24,643 bases of DNA, from contig CABSZR010000004.1 of NCBI GenBank assembly GCA_902482185.1, forward strand, positions 1 to 24,643, written 5' to 3'. Both the position numbers and the translations under genes were made by a program. The notes beneath the pieces are model-generated. The model was not told where the DNA came from and did not search any database. It worked only from the letters and a program-made list of their open reading frames with translations. Shown here piece by piece: positions 7,475 through 13,646 of this stretch. The first letter of the stretch is position 1. Each line of letters begins with the position of its first letter. The DNA comes from an uncultured Collinsella sp. (GTDB lineage Bacteria; Actinomycetota; Coriobacteriia; Coriobacteriales; Coriobacteriaceae).

Positions 7475-7564
7475 ACATATACGCCAGCATCCAAAGTCGA
7501 CATCTTTCGACATCTTTGGATGCTGGTGTACAGTTTTTGCGGGTAGTCATCGGGGACGTTCTTA
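7475..7564 (+). repeat. Hairpin repeat, copy 2 (pairs with 6392-6479)
   Basis: Second copy of the hairpin module. The stem 7480-7496 / 7514-7530 is kept although one base differs from copy 1: the A of copy 1 is G here and pairs as G-T, so RNA folding is preserved. The loop again has two TCGACAT units. The two copies are direct repeats bracketing about 1 kb including the RHH gene. Confidence 0.8.
7480..7538 (+). terminator. Terminator of the RHH gene
   Basis: A 17-bp stem (one G-T pair) with 17-nt loop, followed by CAGTTTTTGC. It lies 28 bp after the RHH stop codon. Stem plus five T residues is a good intrinsic terminator. Confidence 0.6.
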
Positions 7565-7595
7565 AATGACTAGTCGCTAAAGAACGTCCCCGATG
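7548..7595. repeat. Perfect 16-bp inverted repeat at the 3' end of the dus gene
   Basis: CATCGGGGACGTTCTT (7548-7563) and its exact complement (7580-7595) enclose a 16-nt loop that itself contains ACTAGT. It starts 5 bp beyond the dus stop codon and could end dus transcripts from the minus strand, but no T-tract follows on that strand. Related, degenerate sequence occurs at 6835-6866. Confidence 0.6.
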
Positions 7596-7600
7596 TCTAA

Positions 7601-8554
7601 CTAGCCGCGGAAGCGAGCTATGGGTGCGAGTGGCTGCTCGCGAAAGACCCGCTCGACGGCGGCGCGGTATTCGTCGACCTTTTTGGTCTTACGTACGAGC
7701 TTGTGAACGGTAGCGGGGTCGACGAAAGCGCACTTGGCGTAGAACCACCACTCCTTCATACGAAAGACCGCGTTACCGCCAATCTCTTCTGCATAGGCCG
7801 CAAACAGCGTGTCGTGGAAACGCTGCAGTTCGGCTGCCGTGGCAGCAGGGCCGCCCTTGACCATGCGAGCGAGAGCGGGATTCGCAAGCAAGCCACGCCC
7901 CAGCATCACATGGCGTGTCCCGGGATAGGCCTCCACCAGCGCATCCATATCCTCAAGATCAAAAATATCGCCGTTGTATGCCACCGGAAACGGCGCACGT
8001 TCCAGCGTCTCGCCATAGAACTCTTTGCGCGGTGAGCCTGTATAACGGTCCTTCTGTACGCGCGGATGCACGATCAGCTCTGTTAGCGGCATGCGGCAAT
8101 ACAGATCGAGCACGCGCTCATACTCGTCATCGCTCTCCAGCCCCAGCCTGGTCTTGACCGATACCGGCAACGGCGAGCGTTCGCACACGTCGCTCAAGAA
8201 CACCTCAAGTTCGTCGAGATTACGCAAGAAACCCGAGCCCTTGCCCTTGGCGACAACCGTCCCCGAGGGGCAACCCAAGTTGAGATTGACCTCGCGATAG
8301 CCCATGTCGGCGAGCACCTGTGCCGCCCACACAAACTCGTCCGCGTTCTTGGACATCAGCTGAGGCACCACGTTGAGCCCCTGGTTATTGGCAGGATCGA
8401 TCTCCTTAAACGCCTTGCCGCCAAAGCGGTTTCCCACCCGCGGCGGCGGCAAAAATGGCGTGTAATAGCAATCGAGCGCACCGAAGCACTCCGCATGCAC
8501 GCGACGGAACACATGCCCGGTAATCCCCTCCATGGGGGCCAGCGAAAGGATCAT
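7601..8554 (-). CDS. tRNA-dihydrouridine synthase family protein
   Basis: FMN-dependent enzyme that reduces specific uridines in tRNA to dihydrouridine; 317 aa, typical length. It opens with the Dus hallmark LAPMEGITGHVFR (5-17). NLNLGCPSGTVVAKGKGSGF (90-109) carries the catalytic acid Cys95; VSVKTRLG (131-138) has the uridine/FMN-binding Lys134; LIVHPRVQ (175-182) contains the catalytic-site His; and NGDIFD and LGRGLLANP form the FMN phosphate-binding part of the TIM barrel. The variant Gly-Cys-Pro-Ser-Gly after the Cys places it in a Dus branch common in Gram-positive bacteria rather than a confident DusA, B or C, so no symbol is given. Only a weak ribosome binding site (GAGAAGAG) precedes the ATG. 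Confidence 0.9.
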   Translation of the reverse strand: MILSLAPMEGITGHVFRRVHAECFGALDCYYTPFLPPPRVGNRFGGKAFKEIDPANNQGLNVVPQLMSKNADEFVWAAQVLADMGYREVNLNLGCPSGTVVAKGKGSGFLRNLDELEVFLSDVCERSPLPVSVKTRLGLESDDEYERVLDLYCRMPLTELIVHPRVQKDRYTGSPRKEFYGETLERAPFPVAYNGDIFDLEDMDALVEAYPGTRHVMLGRGLLANPALARMVKGGPAATAAELQRFHDTLFAAYAEEIGGNAVFRMKEWWFYAKCAFVDPATVHKLVRKTKKVDEYRAAVERVFREQPLAPIARFRG

Positions 8555-8578
8555 CTACTCTTCTCTCATATCAACACA

Positions 8579-8600
8579 ACAAAGGGGCCGTCCCTTTGTC
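8579..8600. repeat. GACAAAGGG-type palindrome, copy 1, at the dus transcription start
   Basis: ACAAAGGG...CCCTTTGT with a 5-nt centre. It belongs to the same family as the palindromes at 8885-8917 and 15072-15104. By the promoter call at 8607-8636, it would lie at the very 5' end of the dus mRNA leader. Confidence 0.55.
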
Positions 8601-8606
8601 ACATGC

Positions 8607-8636
8607 ATTATGCCTTGCGCTTCAGGCGATTCACAA
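8607..8636 (-). promoter_or_regulatory. Candidate sigma70 promoter for dus
   Basis: On the minus strand TTGTGA (8636-8631) and CATAAT (8612-8607) are 18 bp apart. The predicted start near 8600 would give a leader of about 45 nt that begins with the GACAAAGGG palindrome. Confidence 0.4.
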
Positions 8637-8687
8637 GGAAGAGGTAGCTACTGAACGATGACCACCCTCCAGCCGCACCCCATACAA

Positions 8688-8869
8688 CGAGGTCTAATAC
8701 TTTTCCCGAGAAGTGAACGAGTGAAAACGGGCCCCGAAGCATCTGCACTTTCGAGATGCAATTTCCTGCGGTTTTGCCAGCCAAATCCTGCGGGTTTGAC
8801 GTCTAAAAATGTCGATGCTTCGGAGGCCCAAGTATGGCCGTTCACTTCTCGGAAAAGTATTAGACCTCG
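8688..8869. repeat. 182-bp long foldback element
   Basis: The outer arms 8688-8719 and 8839-8869 are inverted repeats of about 31 bp with a one-base bulge (core GGTCTAATACTTTTC). An inner pair follows: GGGCCCCGAAGCATC (8729-8743) with GATGCTTCGGAGGCCC (8814-8829). The centre holds a small hairpin GCATCT...AGATGC and the direct repeat TCCTGCGG twice. The short ORFs that read through it on both strands are a by-product of the symmetry. Either a MITE-like element or a structured RNA; no coding evidence. Confidence 0.65.
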
Positions 8870-8884
8870 ATTTACATGCCACTC

Positions 8885-8917
8885 AATGTGACAAAGTGGC
8901 TGCTCCTTTGTCACATT
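8885..8917. repeat. GTGACAAAG-type palindrome, copy 2
   Basis: AATGTGACAAAG (8885-8896) and CTTTGTCACATT (8906-8917) are exact complements with a 9-nt loop. The arms match those of 15072-15104. Confidence 0.65.
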
Positions 8918-8922
8918 CGATG

Positions 8923-8952
8923 AAAAAGGGCACCGATGTTAGTCGATGCCCC
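8923..8952 (-). terminator. Terminator of the deiminase/transcarbamoylase/MFS operon
   Basis: Read on the minus strand, GGGCA (8951-8947) pairs with TGCCC (8932-8928), with additional C-G pairs inside, followed at once by TTTTTC (8927 downward). It lies about 50 bp past the MFS stop. Stem plus T5 fits an intrinsic terminator. Confidence 0.55.
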
Positions 8953-9001
8953 AAAGCGGCTGCAGGTTAAGCCCTACAGCGTATGTCTAAGACGAATCGA
9001 A

Positions 9002-10267
9002 CTATTCGTCCCAGGAGAGGTTCTTACCAGTCTTTTTTGCCAGCAGCAAGAACAGGCCGATAATAACGTTGCATGCGATGCAGAAGATGAAGACGCCCTG
9101 GAAGGAGCCGACAAGCTCATAGACCTTCATCATAACGGGCATGCCAAAGGCGCCGACGATATAGCCCACGGAGCAGATCAGCGCGAAGATGCGACCGAAA
9201 TCGCGGGAGCCAAAGACATCCATAACCAAAACGGTCAGGGCAGTGCCAGCGATGACGTACATTACGTCGTTCACGCCTGCTGCGAGGATGCTGAGCGTCG
9301 AGTTGCCGCTGCTCATCATGAGCATGACAAAGGAGAGGATGGAGACAGCGAGCCAGCCCAGAATGGCCTTCGTGCTGCCGAACCTATCGCAAGTGGTGCC
9401 GACGATCGGATTGAGGAACAGATCGAAGAGCGATGCAGCGGATACCATGAAGCCGCCCACCATGGGGCTAAAACCAACCTCGGAAGCATACGTCGGGAAG
9501 AGCTGGTTCATGCAGCAAGTGAGCTGAACGAGACAGAGGAAGCCGATGCAGAAGAAGAAGGCAGGCGACTTAATGGCGCGCGCATAGCTAACGCCACGCG
9601 TGCTATCCTCGGTCGTCTCCTCGGTCTCGGTGACCGTCTCGCCCTCGACGTAGCCATAGGGCAGCATGCCCTTGTCCTGAGGCTTGTAGCGGATGATCAG
9701 AATGGAAGCTGGGAGAATGAGCACTGCGGAAACACCGGCGAGCACCAGATAACCAGTTCTCCAGCCAGCGGCCTCGATGACAGAGGTGATGACGGGACTC
9801 ATGATGAGCATGTAAATCGAGTTCACTGCCCAAGCGAGACCGATTGCCAGGCCACCAGATTTTTTGAACCACTGGTCAATAACGTCGGACATAGCGACGC
9901 CGGTGGTGAAGGCGAAGCAAACGCCAATCAGGGCGCCAGCGGCGATGAACATCCAGACTTCGGTGTAGAAGGCCATGCCTGCGCCGGCAGCGAGCAAAAT
10001 AAGCTCGACAACGGGGAGCCAAACCTTGCCAACGACCTTGGGAATGAGTTTTCCGACAAACGGAAGAGCTGCCGCAAGACCAATGAGCGTTGCGGTGAAG
10101 TAATACGAGAAGATGGAATAGTCAAACCCGAACTCCTCGCACACGGGTGCGACGAAGGAGCCCGCGATGACGCTATAGGATCCGGTCGTGCCGGCAGACA
10201 TAAGGCCGAGCGCGATTACGAGAACCCATGCGTAAACCTTGCTGCTCTTTAACTTTGCATTTTCCAT
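9002..10267 (-). CDS. MFS transporter (copy 1), last gene of the deiminase operon
   Basis: Polytopic inner-membrane carrier of 421 aa with about 12 hydrophobic helices, of the major facilitator superfamily; the N-terminal GLMSAGTTGSYSVIAGSFV helix, the MSDVIDQWFKKSGGLAIGLA loop-helix and FGSRDFGRIFALICSVGYI recall the oxalate/formate-antiporter-like (OFA/MCT) branch. ATG 10267 is chosen for AGGAG at nine bases before it; an upstream in-frame start would overlap the transcarbamoylase gene. The gene begins 11 bp after the transcarbamoylase stop, so the two are surely co-transcribed. By context it should import the guanidino or ureido substrate or exchange it for the amine product. The protein at 13647-14927 is a close paralogue. 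Direction and substrate are inference. Confidence 0.88.
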   Translation of the reverse strand: MENAKLKSSKVYAWVLVIALGLMSAGTTGSYSVIAGSFVAPVCEEFGFDYSIFSYYFTATLIGLAAALPFVGKLIPKVVGKVWLPVVELILLAAGAGMAFYTEVWMFIAAGALIGVCFAFTTGVAMSDVIDQWFKKSGGLAIGLAWAVNSIYMLIMSPVITSVIEAAGWRTGYLVLAGVSAVLILPASILIIRYKPQDKGMLPYGYVEGETVTETEETTEDSTRGVSYARAIKSPAFFFCIGFLCLVQLTCCMNQLFPTYASEVGFSPMVGGFMVSAASLFDLFLNPIVGTTCDRFGSTKAILGWLAVSILSFVMLMMSSGNSTLSILAAGVNDVMYVIAGTALTVLVMDVFGSRDFGRIFALICSVGYIVGAFGMPVMMKVYELVGSFQGVFIFCIACNVIIGLFLLLAKKTGKNLSWDE

Positions 10268-10278
10268 TGACGCAGCTC

Positions 10279-11343
10279 CTAGAGACCCAGAAGGGCACAC
10301 ATAACGGCCTTGATGGTGTGCTGACGGTTCTCTGCCTCACGGAAGATGACCGAAGCGTTGGCCTCAAAGCACTCGTCGGCAATCTCGAAACCCTCGGTGA
10401 TGATCTCGCGATGAAGGTCGTTCTTGCACTGGTCGAGGAGCATCTTGCCAACACGGTGATCCGCGTTGTGGACAGAGGGAAGCTCATGCATGCAGAAGAT
10501 GTCGGGATTGTTGGTGCGCTTGCACAGCTCGCTGGTGACGCGATAGGGGTACAGAGACTCGGCATCGCCCAACCAGGAGTTGTAGTCGTCGGGATCCAGA
10601 ACCTCTTCTCCGCACTCGGGGTTGATGTAGCGCCACTCCTCGGTAACGATAACGTCAACGCCATCCAGGGCATCGAGGTCAGAGGTGATGGTAAAGGTCC
10701 TATTGGGAGCGTACTTGGCGTAGCAGGCCTCCACCTCTTCGATCATTTCCTTGCACATCTGATGACGGAGGTCGTCGGGGCCGATGGCGAGGAAGTCCAT
10801 GTCGAGCATAGCGCACAGACGGCCATACCACACTGGGGCGCCGGCGCAGTTGCCAACGAAAGCCATCTTCTTGCCGCGGCTCGTACGCAGACCGCCCCAT
10901 TGCTCTTCCATCGTAAGAGCGTCAGCGAGCATCTGAGTCGGGTGATCGCCGAGAGTAAGGGCATTGATGACCGGGATGTCAACCAGGTCAGCGACGTCAT
11001 AGAGGAACTGCTCGTCCTTCTGTGCGCGGTAGACGATGAGATCGTACATGCCGTTAAAGACGCGCATGGCATCCTTGACGGTCTCGCAGTCACCCATGTG
11101 GGAGTTGGTCAGATAAGTGAAGCCCATGCCCAAATCATTGCAGGAGGTCTCGAATGCGCAACGAGTACGGGTCGAGCCCCACTCAAAGTTGGCGAGGACG
11201 TTTTTGCCGGGGAAGTAGCGCTGGTCGACACCAGACTTCTTCTGAGCCTTAAGGTTCCAGGCAAGATCGATGAGATAGCGGAAATCCTCGGAGGAGAGAT
11301 CATGGATGTTGATGTAGTCGCGACCGCGGAGGCTGTTGTTCAT
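10279..11343 (-). CDS. Ornithine/putrescine carbamoyltransferase-family enzyme with altered substrate-binding motifs
   Basis: Aspartate/ornithine transcarbamoylase superfamily, 354 aa. Carbamoyl-phosphate signatures are intact: GSTRTRCAFE (56-65) and DHPTQML (133-139). The second-substrate signatures are not: the SMG loop of ornithine transcarbamoylases aligns with YIN (239-241, after VIVTEEWR), and the HCLP motif reads HELP (286-289), placing Glu287 where the substrate-contacting Cys should be. In the catabolic direction such enzymes phosphorolyse a carbamoylated amine to the amine plus carbamoyl phosphate. Next to a deiminase this suggests use of the deiminase product, but the changed residues argue against ornithine, and carbamoylputrescine is unproven. 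ATG 11343 is chosen (AAAGGAAAT upstream). The upstream deiminase gene is 123 bp away and the MFS gene 11 bp downstream. No carbamate kinase is in the window. Confidence 0.85.
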   Translation of the reverse strand: MNNSLRGRDYINIHDLSSEDFRYLIDLAWNLKAQKKSGVDQRYFPGKNVLANFEWGSTRTRCAFETSCNDLGMGFTYLTNSHMGDCETVKDAMRVFNGMYDLIVYRAQKDEQFLYDVADLVDIPVINALTLGDHPTQMLADALTMEEQWGGLRTSRGKKMAFVGNCAGAPVWYGRLCAMLDMDFLAIGPDDLRHQMCKEMIEEVEACYAKYAPNRTFTITSDLDALDGVDVIVTEEWRYINPECGEEVLDPDDYNSWLGDAESLYPYRVTSELCKRTNNPDIFCMHELPSVHNADHRVGKMLLDQCKNDLHREIITEGFEIADECFEANASVIFREAENRQHTIKAVMCALLGL

Positions 11344-11388
11344 GCCTATTTCCTTTCGAATTATTATCAAAATTATTGTTGAATGTGT

Positions 11389-11418
11389 CCCCGAGGAAAA
11401 CACGGATATCCCTCGGGG
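11389..11418 (-). promoter_or_regulatory. Intercistronic hairpin between deiminase and transcarbamoylase genes
   Basis: CCCCGAGG (11389-11396) and CCTCGGGG (11411-11418) form an 8-bp GC-rich stem with a 14-nt loop in the 123-bp gap. On the minus strand it is followed by an A+T-rich stretch but no T-run. A stabilising or attenuating RNA hairpin is the likeliest role. Confidence 0.45.
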
Positions 11419-11466
11419 AGCGGTACATGTGGCGCCTAAGCCAAAGAGCGCAGGCTCTAAGGCTCA

Positions 11467-12705
11467 CTAACGACTGGCCGCCACGTCCTTAGTCCAGCAG
11501 TGCACGCCGCCGCCGGACAGGTTAAGCGCGAGGGAATCAATCATGATGACTTTGCGATCGGGGAAGCAGCTCTCAAGAACTGCCTTGGCCTGCTCATCCT
11601 TCTCTTTCACGACCTCGCTCATGCCCTCGTGGTAATAACGCTGGCCAAGAACGACGCCGTTGCAAATCAGGAAGTTGCAGTAGCTCGCTGCGGCGTAGAA
11701 GTGGACGGGGCCCTCGGGCCAGGGGGTGCCATCCATAAACTTGCCGCCCATTTCGTCGATGAAGCCCTTATAGAGCTCGTAATCTTCATCGCCAGGGGCG
11801 ATAACGACTTCAATAGGCTCGGCGGTGGGCATACGAACGATCTCGAAGGGCTTGCCCTCCCAGTCCGTTTCGTTGCTCAGGATCTCGTAGGCTGCCTCAA
11901 TGCGGCGACGAGACTCTGCTCCAGCCTTGCTCGAGGCTGCCTCTTCATCGGACACCTCGGCAAGAAGAATCTTGTTCGGAGTGATAAAGCGACACATCTC
12001 ATCAATGTGAGCTGCAAAGCTCATGCCAAAGACGGGAGTTCCGTCTTCCTTCTCGTCGAGGATGCCCAGTCGATAGTCGTCGTCCTCGAGCATAGGCTGC
12101 GGAAGCCAGATAACCTTGTTGAGGTTGTAGATGCGCTTATACTCGGCCTCTACTTCCTCTTTCGTGAACTCGGGATTACGCTTGCGGCATTCCGTGTCCT
12201 CGATGGCGATCAGAGTGCCGTGACCGTCAAACTCGCGGTCGCCGCCCTCCGAAACCATTTCGGAATTGACGATATCGAAGCAACCGAGCGCAACCGCCAT
12301 GTGAACGGCTGCCTTACGTGCGGACTGGCACTCCGGGGAGTTCTTGTCCCACACGCCGTAATAGGTCCAAGCGGGGTTGACCATATAAGAATGGCCCTTG
12401 TCGTCGACCATGATGCTGGGACCGTTGTCGCGGACATAGAAGTTGGAGTCTTCGAACTGCGTGATCTCGATGCGATCGAGATCAACCCCCTCCTCCTTCA
12501 GGCGCGAGCAAGCCTCCTCATAGGAGCCGGGGGTGCCGCAATTGAGGTTGACCGTAACGTCGCCATACTCGAGCAGAGCCTTGATCACGTCAACGCAGGG
12601 CTGGCGGTTATCGTAGCCCTCTGCACGGATGTAATCGGGAAGCCATGTCACATAGACGTTGGAGCGCTTCTCGAACTCGCCCGGCATACGATAGTTCTCG
12701 TACAT
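11467..12705 (-). CDS. Agmatine deiminase-family (guanidino-group-modifying) enzyme
   Basis: Cytoplasmic hydrolase of the peptidylarginine/agmatine deiminase fold, 412 aa, which converts a guanidino group to a ureido group with release of ammonia. Candidate catalytic residues are all present: Asp93 in VRDNGP, Glu153 in SEGGD, His233 and Asp235 in AAHIDE, and nucleophile Cys403 in SGGGVHCWTK. It differs from classical agmatine deiminases: GGGNIHC is GGGVHC with a Ser before it, EGGSIHVDG is EGGDREFDG, and an insertion (about 203-228) precedes the His motif. The substrate may therefore not be agmatine. Start ATG 12705 has GGAAGGA upstream; the longer open frame to 12975 would run through the operators and into the TetR gene. 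First gene of the operon with the transcarbamoylase and MFS genes. Confidence 0.87.
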   Translation of the reverse strand: MYENYRMPGEFEKRSNVYVTWLPDYIRAEGYDNRQPCVDVIKALLEYGDVTVNLNCGTPGSYEEACSRLKEEGVDLDRIEITQFEDSNFYVRDNGPSIMVDDKGHSYMVNPAWTYYGVWDKNSPECQSARKAAVHMAVALGCFDIVNSEMVSEGGDREFDGHGTLIAIEDTECRKRNPEFTKEEVEAEYKRIYNLNKVIWLPQPMLEDDDYRLGILDEKEDGTPVFGMSFAAHIDEMCRFITPNKILLAEVSDEEAASSKAGAESRRRIEAAYEILSNETDWEGKPFEIVRMPTAEPIEVVIAPGDEDYELYKGFIDEMGGKFMDGTPWPEGPVHFYAAASYCNFLICNGVVLGQRYYHEGMSEVVKEKDEQAKAVLESCFPDRKVIMIDSLALNLSGGGVHCWTKDVAASR

Positions 12706-12771
12706 GGTTGGTCCTTCCGTCGGGTTTCCCGCGATGCTGTCCGGCCGCGACAATAGCGGGGTTTCACCTGC

Positions 12772-12801
12772 TATAGTACTACTATACCTACCGTTCGGTA
12801 G
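12772..12801. promoter_or_regulatory. Operator O1 and adjoining palindrome in front of the deiminase operon
   Basis: TACCGTTCGGTA (12789-12800), inside the palindrome CTACCG-TT-CGGTAG (12788-12801), lies in the divergent intergenic region. Next to it is TATAGTA-C-TACTATA (12772-12786), which on the minus strand supplies a -10-like TATAGT (12786-12781). Position and symmetry suit repression by the divergent TetR protein. Confidence 0.6.
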
Positions 12802-12836
12802 ATAATTTTGAATAATTGCCGCTCGCCTACTGATAC

Positions 12837-12852
12837 ATACCGTTCGCCGTAT
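12837..12852. promoter_or_regulatory. Operator O2 near the tetR promoter
   Basis: ATACCGTTCGCCGTAT (12837-12852) shares the 9-mer TACCGTTCG with O1 and has ATAC/GTAT ends. It abuts a -10-like TATAGT (12852-12857) for the TetR gene, suggesting autoregulation. It is less symmetrical than O1. Confidence 0.45.
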
Positions 12853-12929
12853 ATAGTGGTCATGTTTGGACACGAATTGATGTTCCGTTGCCATCCTTAA
12901 TAATGTTGGTAGTGCGGAAGTGATTTGCA

Positions 12930-13508
12930 ATGGAGAAATGCAGCGTGAGCACAAGAAAAAAAATATTGGACGCAATGTACGATCTTGTGGCAGAAGTCGG
13001 TTATGACAAAGCGTCTATCGGAAAGATTTGCGACTTTGTCGGTATATCCAAGCCGTCGGTGTACTACTACTTTCCCTCAAAAGAGGAGATTTTCACTACG
13101 CTCTTGGACAGCATGTTTCCGACCATTGACTATCAGCGCGACTACTCGCTAATAGTCGATAGGGACGGGTTCAAGGCCGCGCTTATCGAGCTCGGCAATT
13201 CAGTTATAGGTGGCTATCGAAGCGATGAAAAGCGCCGGCGCGTGCTGGCCGAGGTTAGCGTTCAAGCAAATCGAATTCCTGCAGTTCAGGAACGTCAAGC
13301 GACGGCGACCAAACGAACCATGGATGCGCTTAAAGACATCCTTCTTCATGGTGTAGAGATTGGCGCGTTTTCCGATAGCGCCGACGTAATGCTCTACGTA
13401 CAAATTCTTTATACCGTTCTGGAGGGAGCAAGCAATACGGTCGCTCAAGGTGAGGATATTGATGAGAAAGCGGTTTGGGCGGGAATAGTCGAGCTTATGT
13501 TCAAATAA
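12930..13508 (+). CDS. TetR/AcrR-family transcriptional regulator
   Basis: 192-aa one-component regulator. The N-terminal TetR domain is clear: STRKKILDAMYDLVAEVGYD (7-26), then the helix-turn-helix KICDFVGISKPSVYYYFPSK (32-51), with the characteristic YYYFPSKEE. The C-terminal ligand domain is divergent, as is usual. It is divergent from the deiminase operon and upstream of the second MFS gene, which lies on the opposite strand. Likely a local repressor relieved by the substrate or an intermediate; operator-like sites occur in its own upstream region and in front of MFS copy 2. The start at ATG 12930 has GGAAG 11 bases before it; a GTG at 12945 with GGAGAAA upstream is an alternative. Confidence 0.9.
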   Translation: MEKCSVSTRKKILDAMYDLVAEVGYDKASIGKICDFVGISKPSVYYYFPSKEEIFTTLLDSMFPTIDYQRDYSLIVDRDGFKAALIELGNSVIGGYRSDEKRRRVLAEVSVQANRIPAVQERQATATKRTMDALKDILLHGVEIGAFSDSADVMLYVQILYTVLEGASNTVAQGEDIDEKAVWAGIVELMFK

Positions 13509-13532
13509 ACCAGCCAAGCTGAAGCGCATGTT

Positions 13533-13547
13533 GGCACCCATGGTGCC
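13533..13547 (+). terminator. Weak hairpin after the TetR gene
   Basis: GGCACC (13533-13538), CAT, GGTGCC (13542-13547), 24 bp after the TetR stop. No T-tract follows directly; a weak terminator at best. Confidence 0.25.
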
Positions 13548-13561
13548 TGCGGGCAACCTTT

Positions 13562-13611
13562 AAAACGAAAACAGGGGTCGACTCCAGTCTGGCTTGGAGT
13601 CGACCCCTGTT
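13562..13611 (-). terminator. Strong terminator of MFS copy 2, possibly bidirectional
   Basis: A perfect 17-bp stem (13570-13586 / 13595-13611, core AGGGGTCGACTCCA) with an 8-nt loop, in the gap between two convergent genes. On the minus strand it is followed by TTCGTTTTA, a good T-rich tail for MFS copy 2. On the plus strand no T-run follows, so it serves the TetR gene less well. Confidence 0.68.
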
Positions 13612-13646
13612 GCATGGCAATCTATGCCGATGCAAATCGGCGCTTA

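Noticed and set aside
6392..7564. The hairpin repeats as a CRISPR array or integron attC array
   Set aside because: Only two copies, about 1 kb apart, without spacers of regular size, cas genes or an integrase.
8648..8914. Short ORFs of 62-88 codons on both strands between dus and MFS copy 1
   Set aside because: They exist because the foldback element is symmetrical; the translations mirror each other and have no start signals.
8936..10252. Plus-strand open frame of 438 codons opposite MFS copy 1
   Set aside because: Asp/Glu/His-rich translation is the mirror of a hydrophobic membrane protein on the other strand; no ribosome binding site.
10228..12756. Long plus-strand open frames opposite the transcarbamoylase and deiminase genes
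   Set aside because: Antisense shadows of clearly recognisable enzymes.
12706..12975. N-terminal extension of the deiminase reading frame up to 12975
   Set aside because: It would cover the divergent promoters and operators and overlap the TetR gene; family homology begins at ATG 12705, which has a good ribosome binding site.
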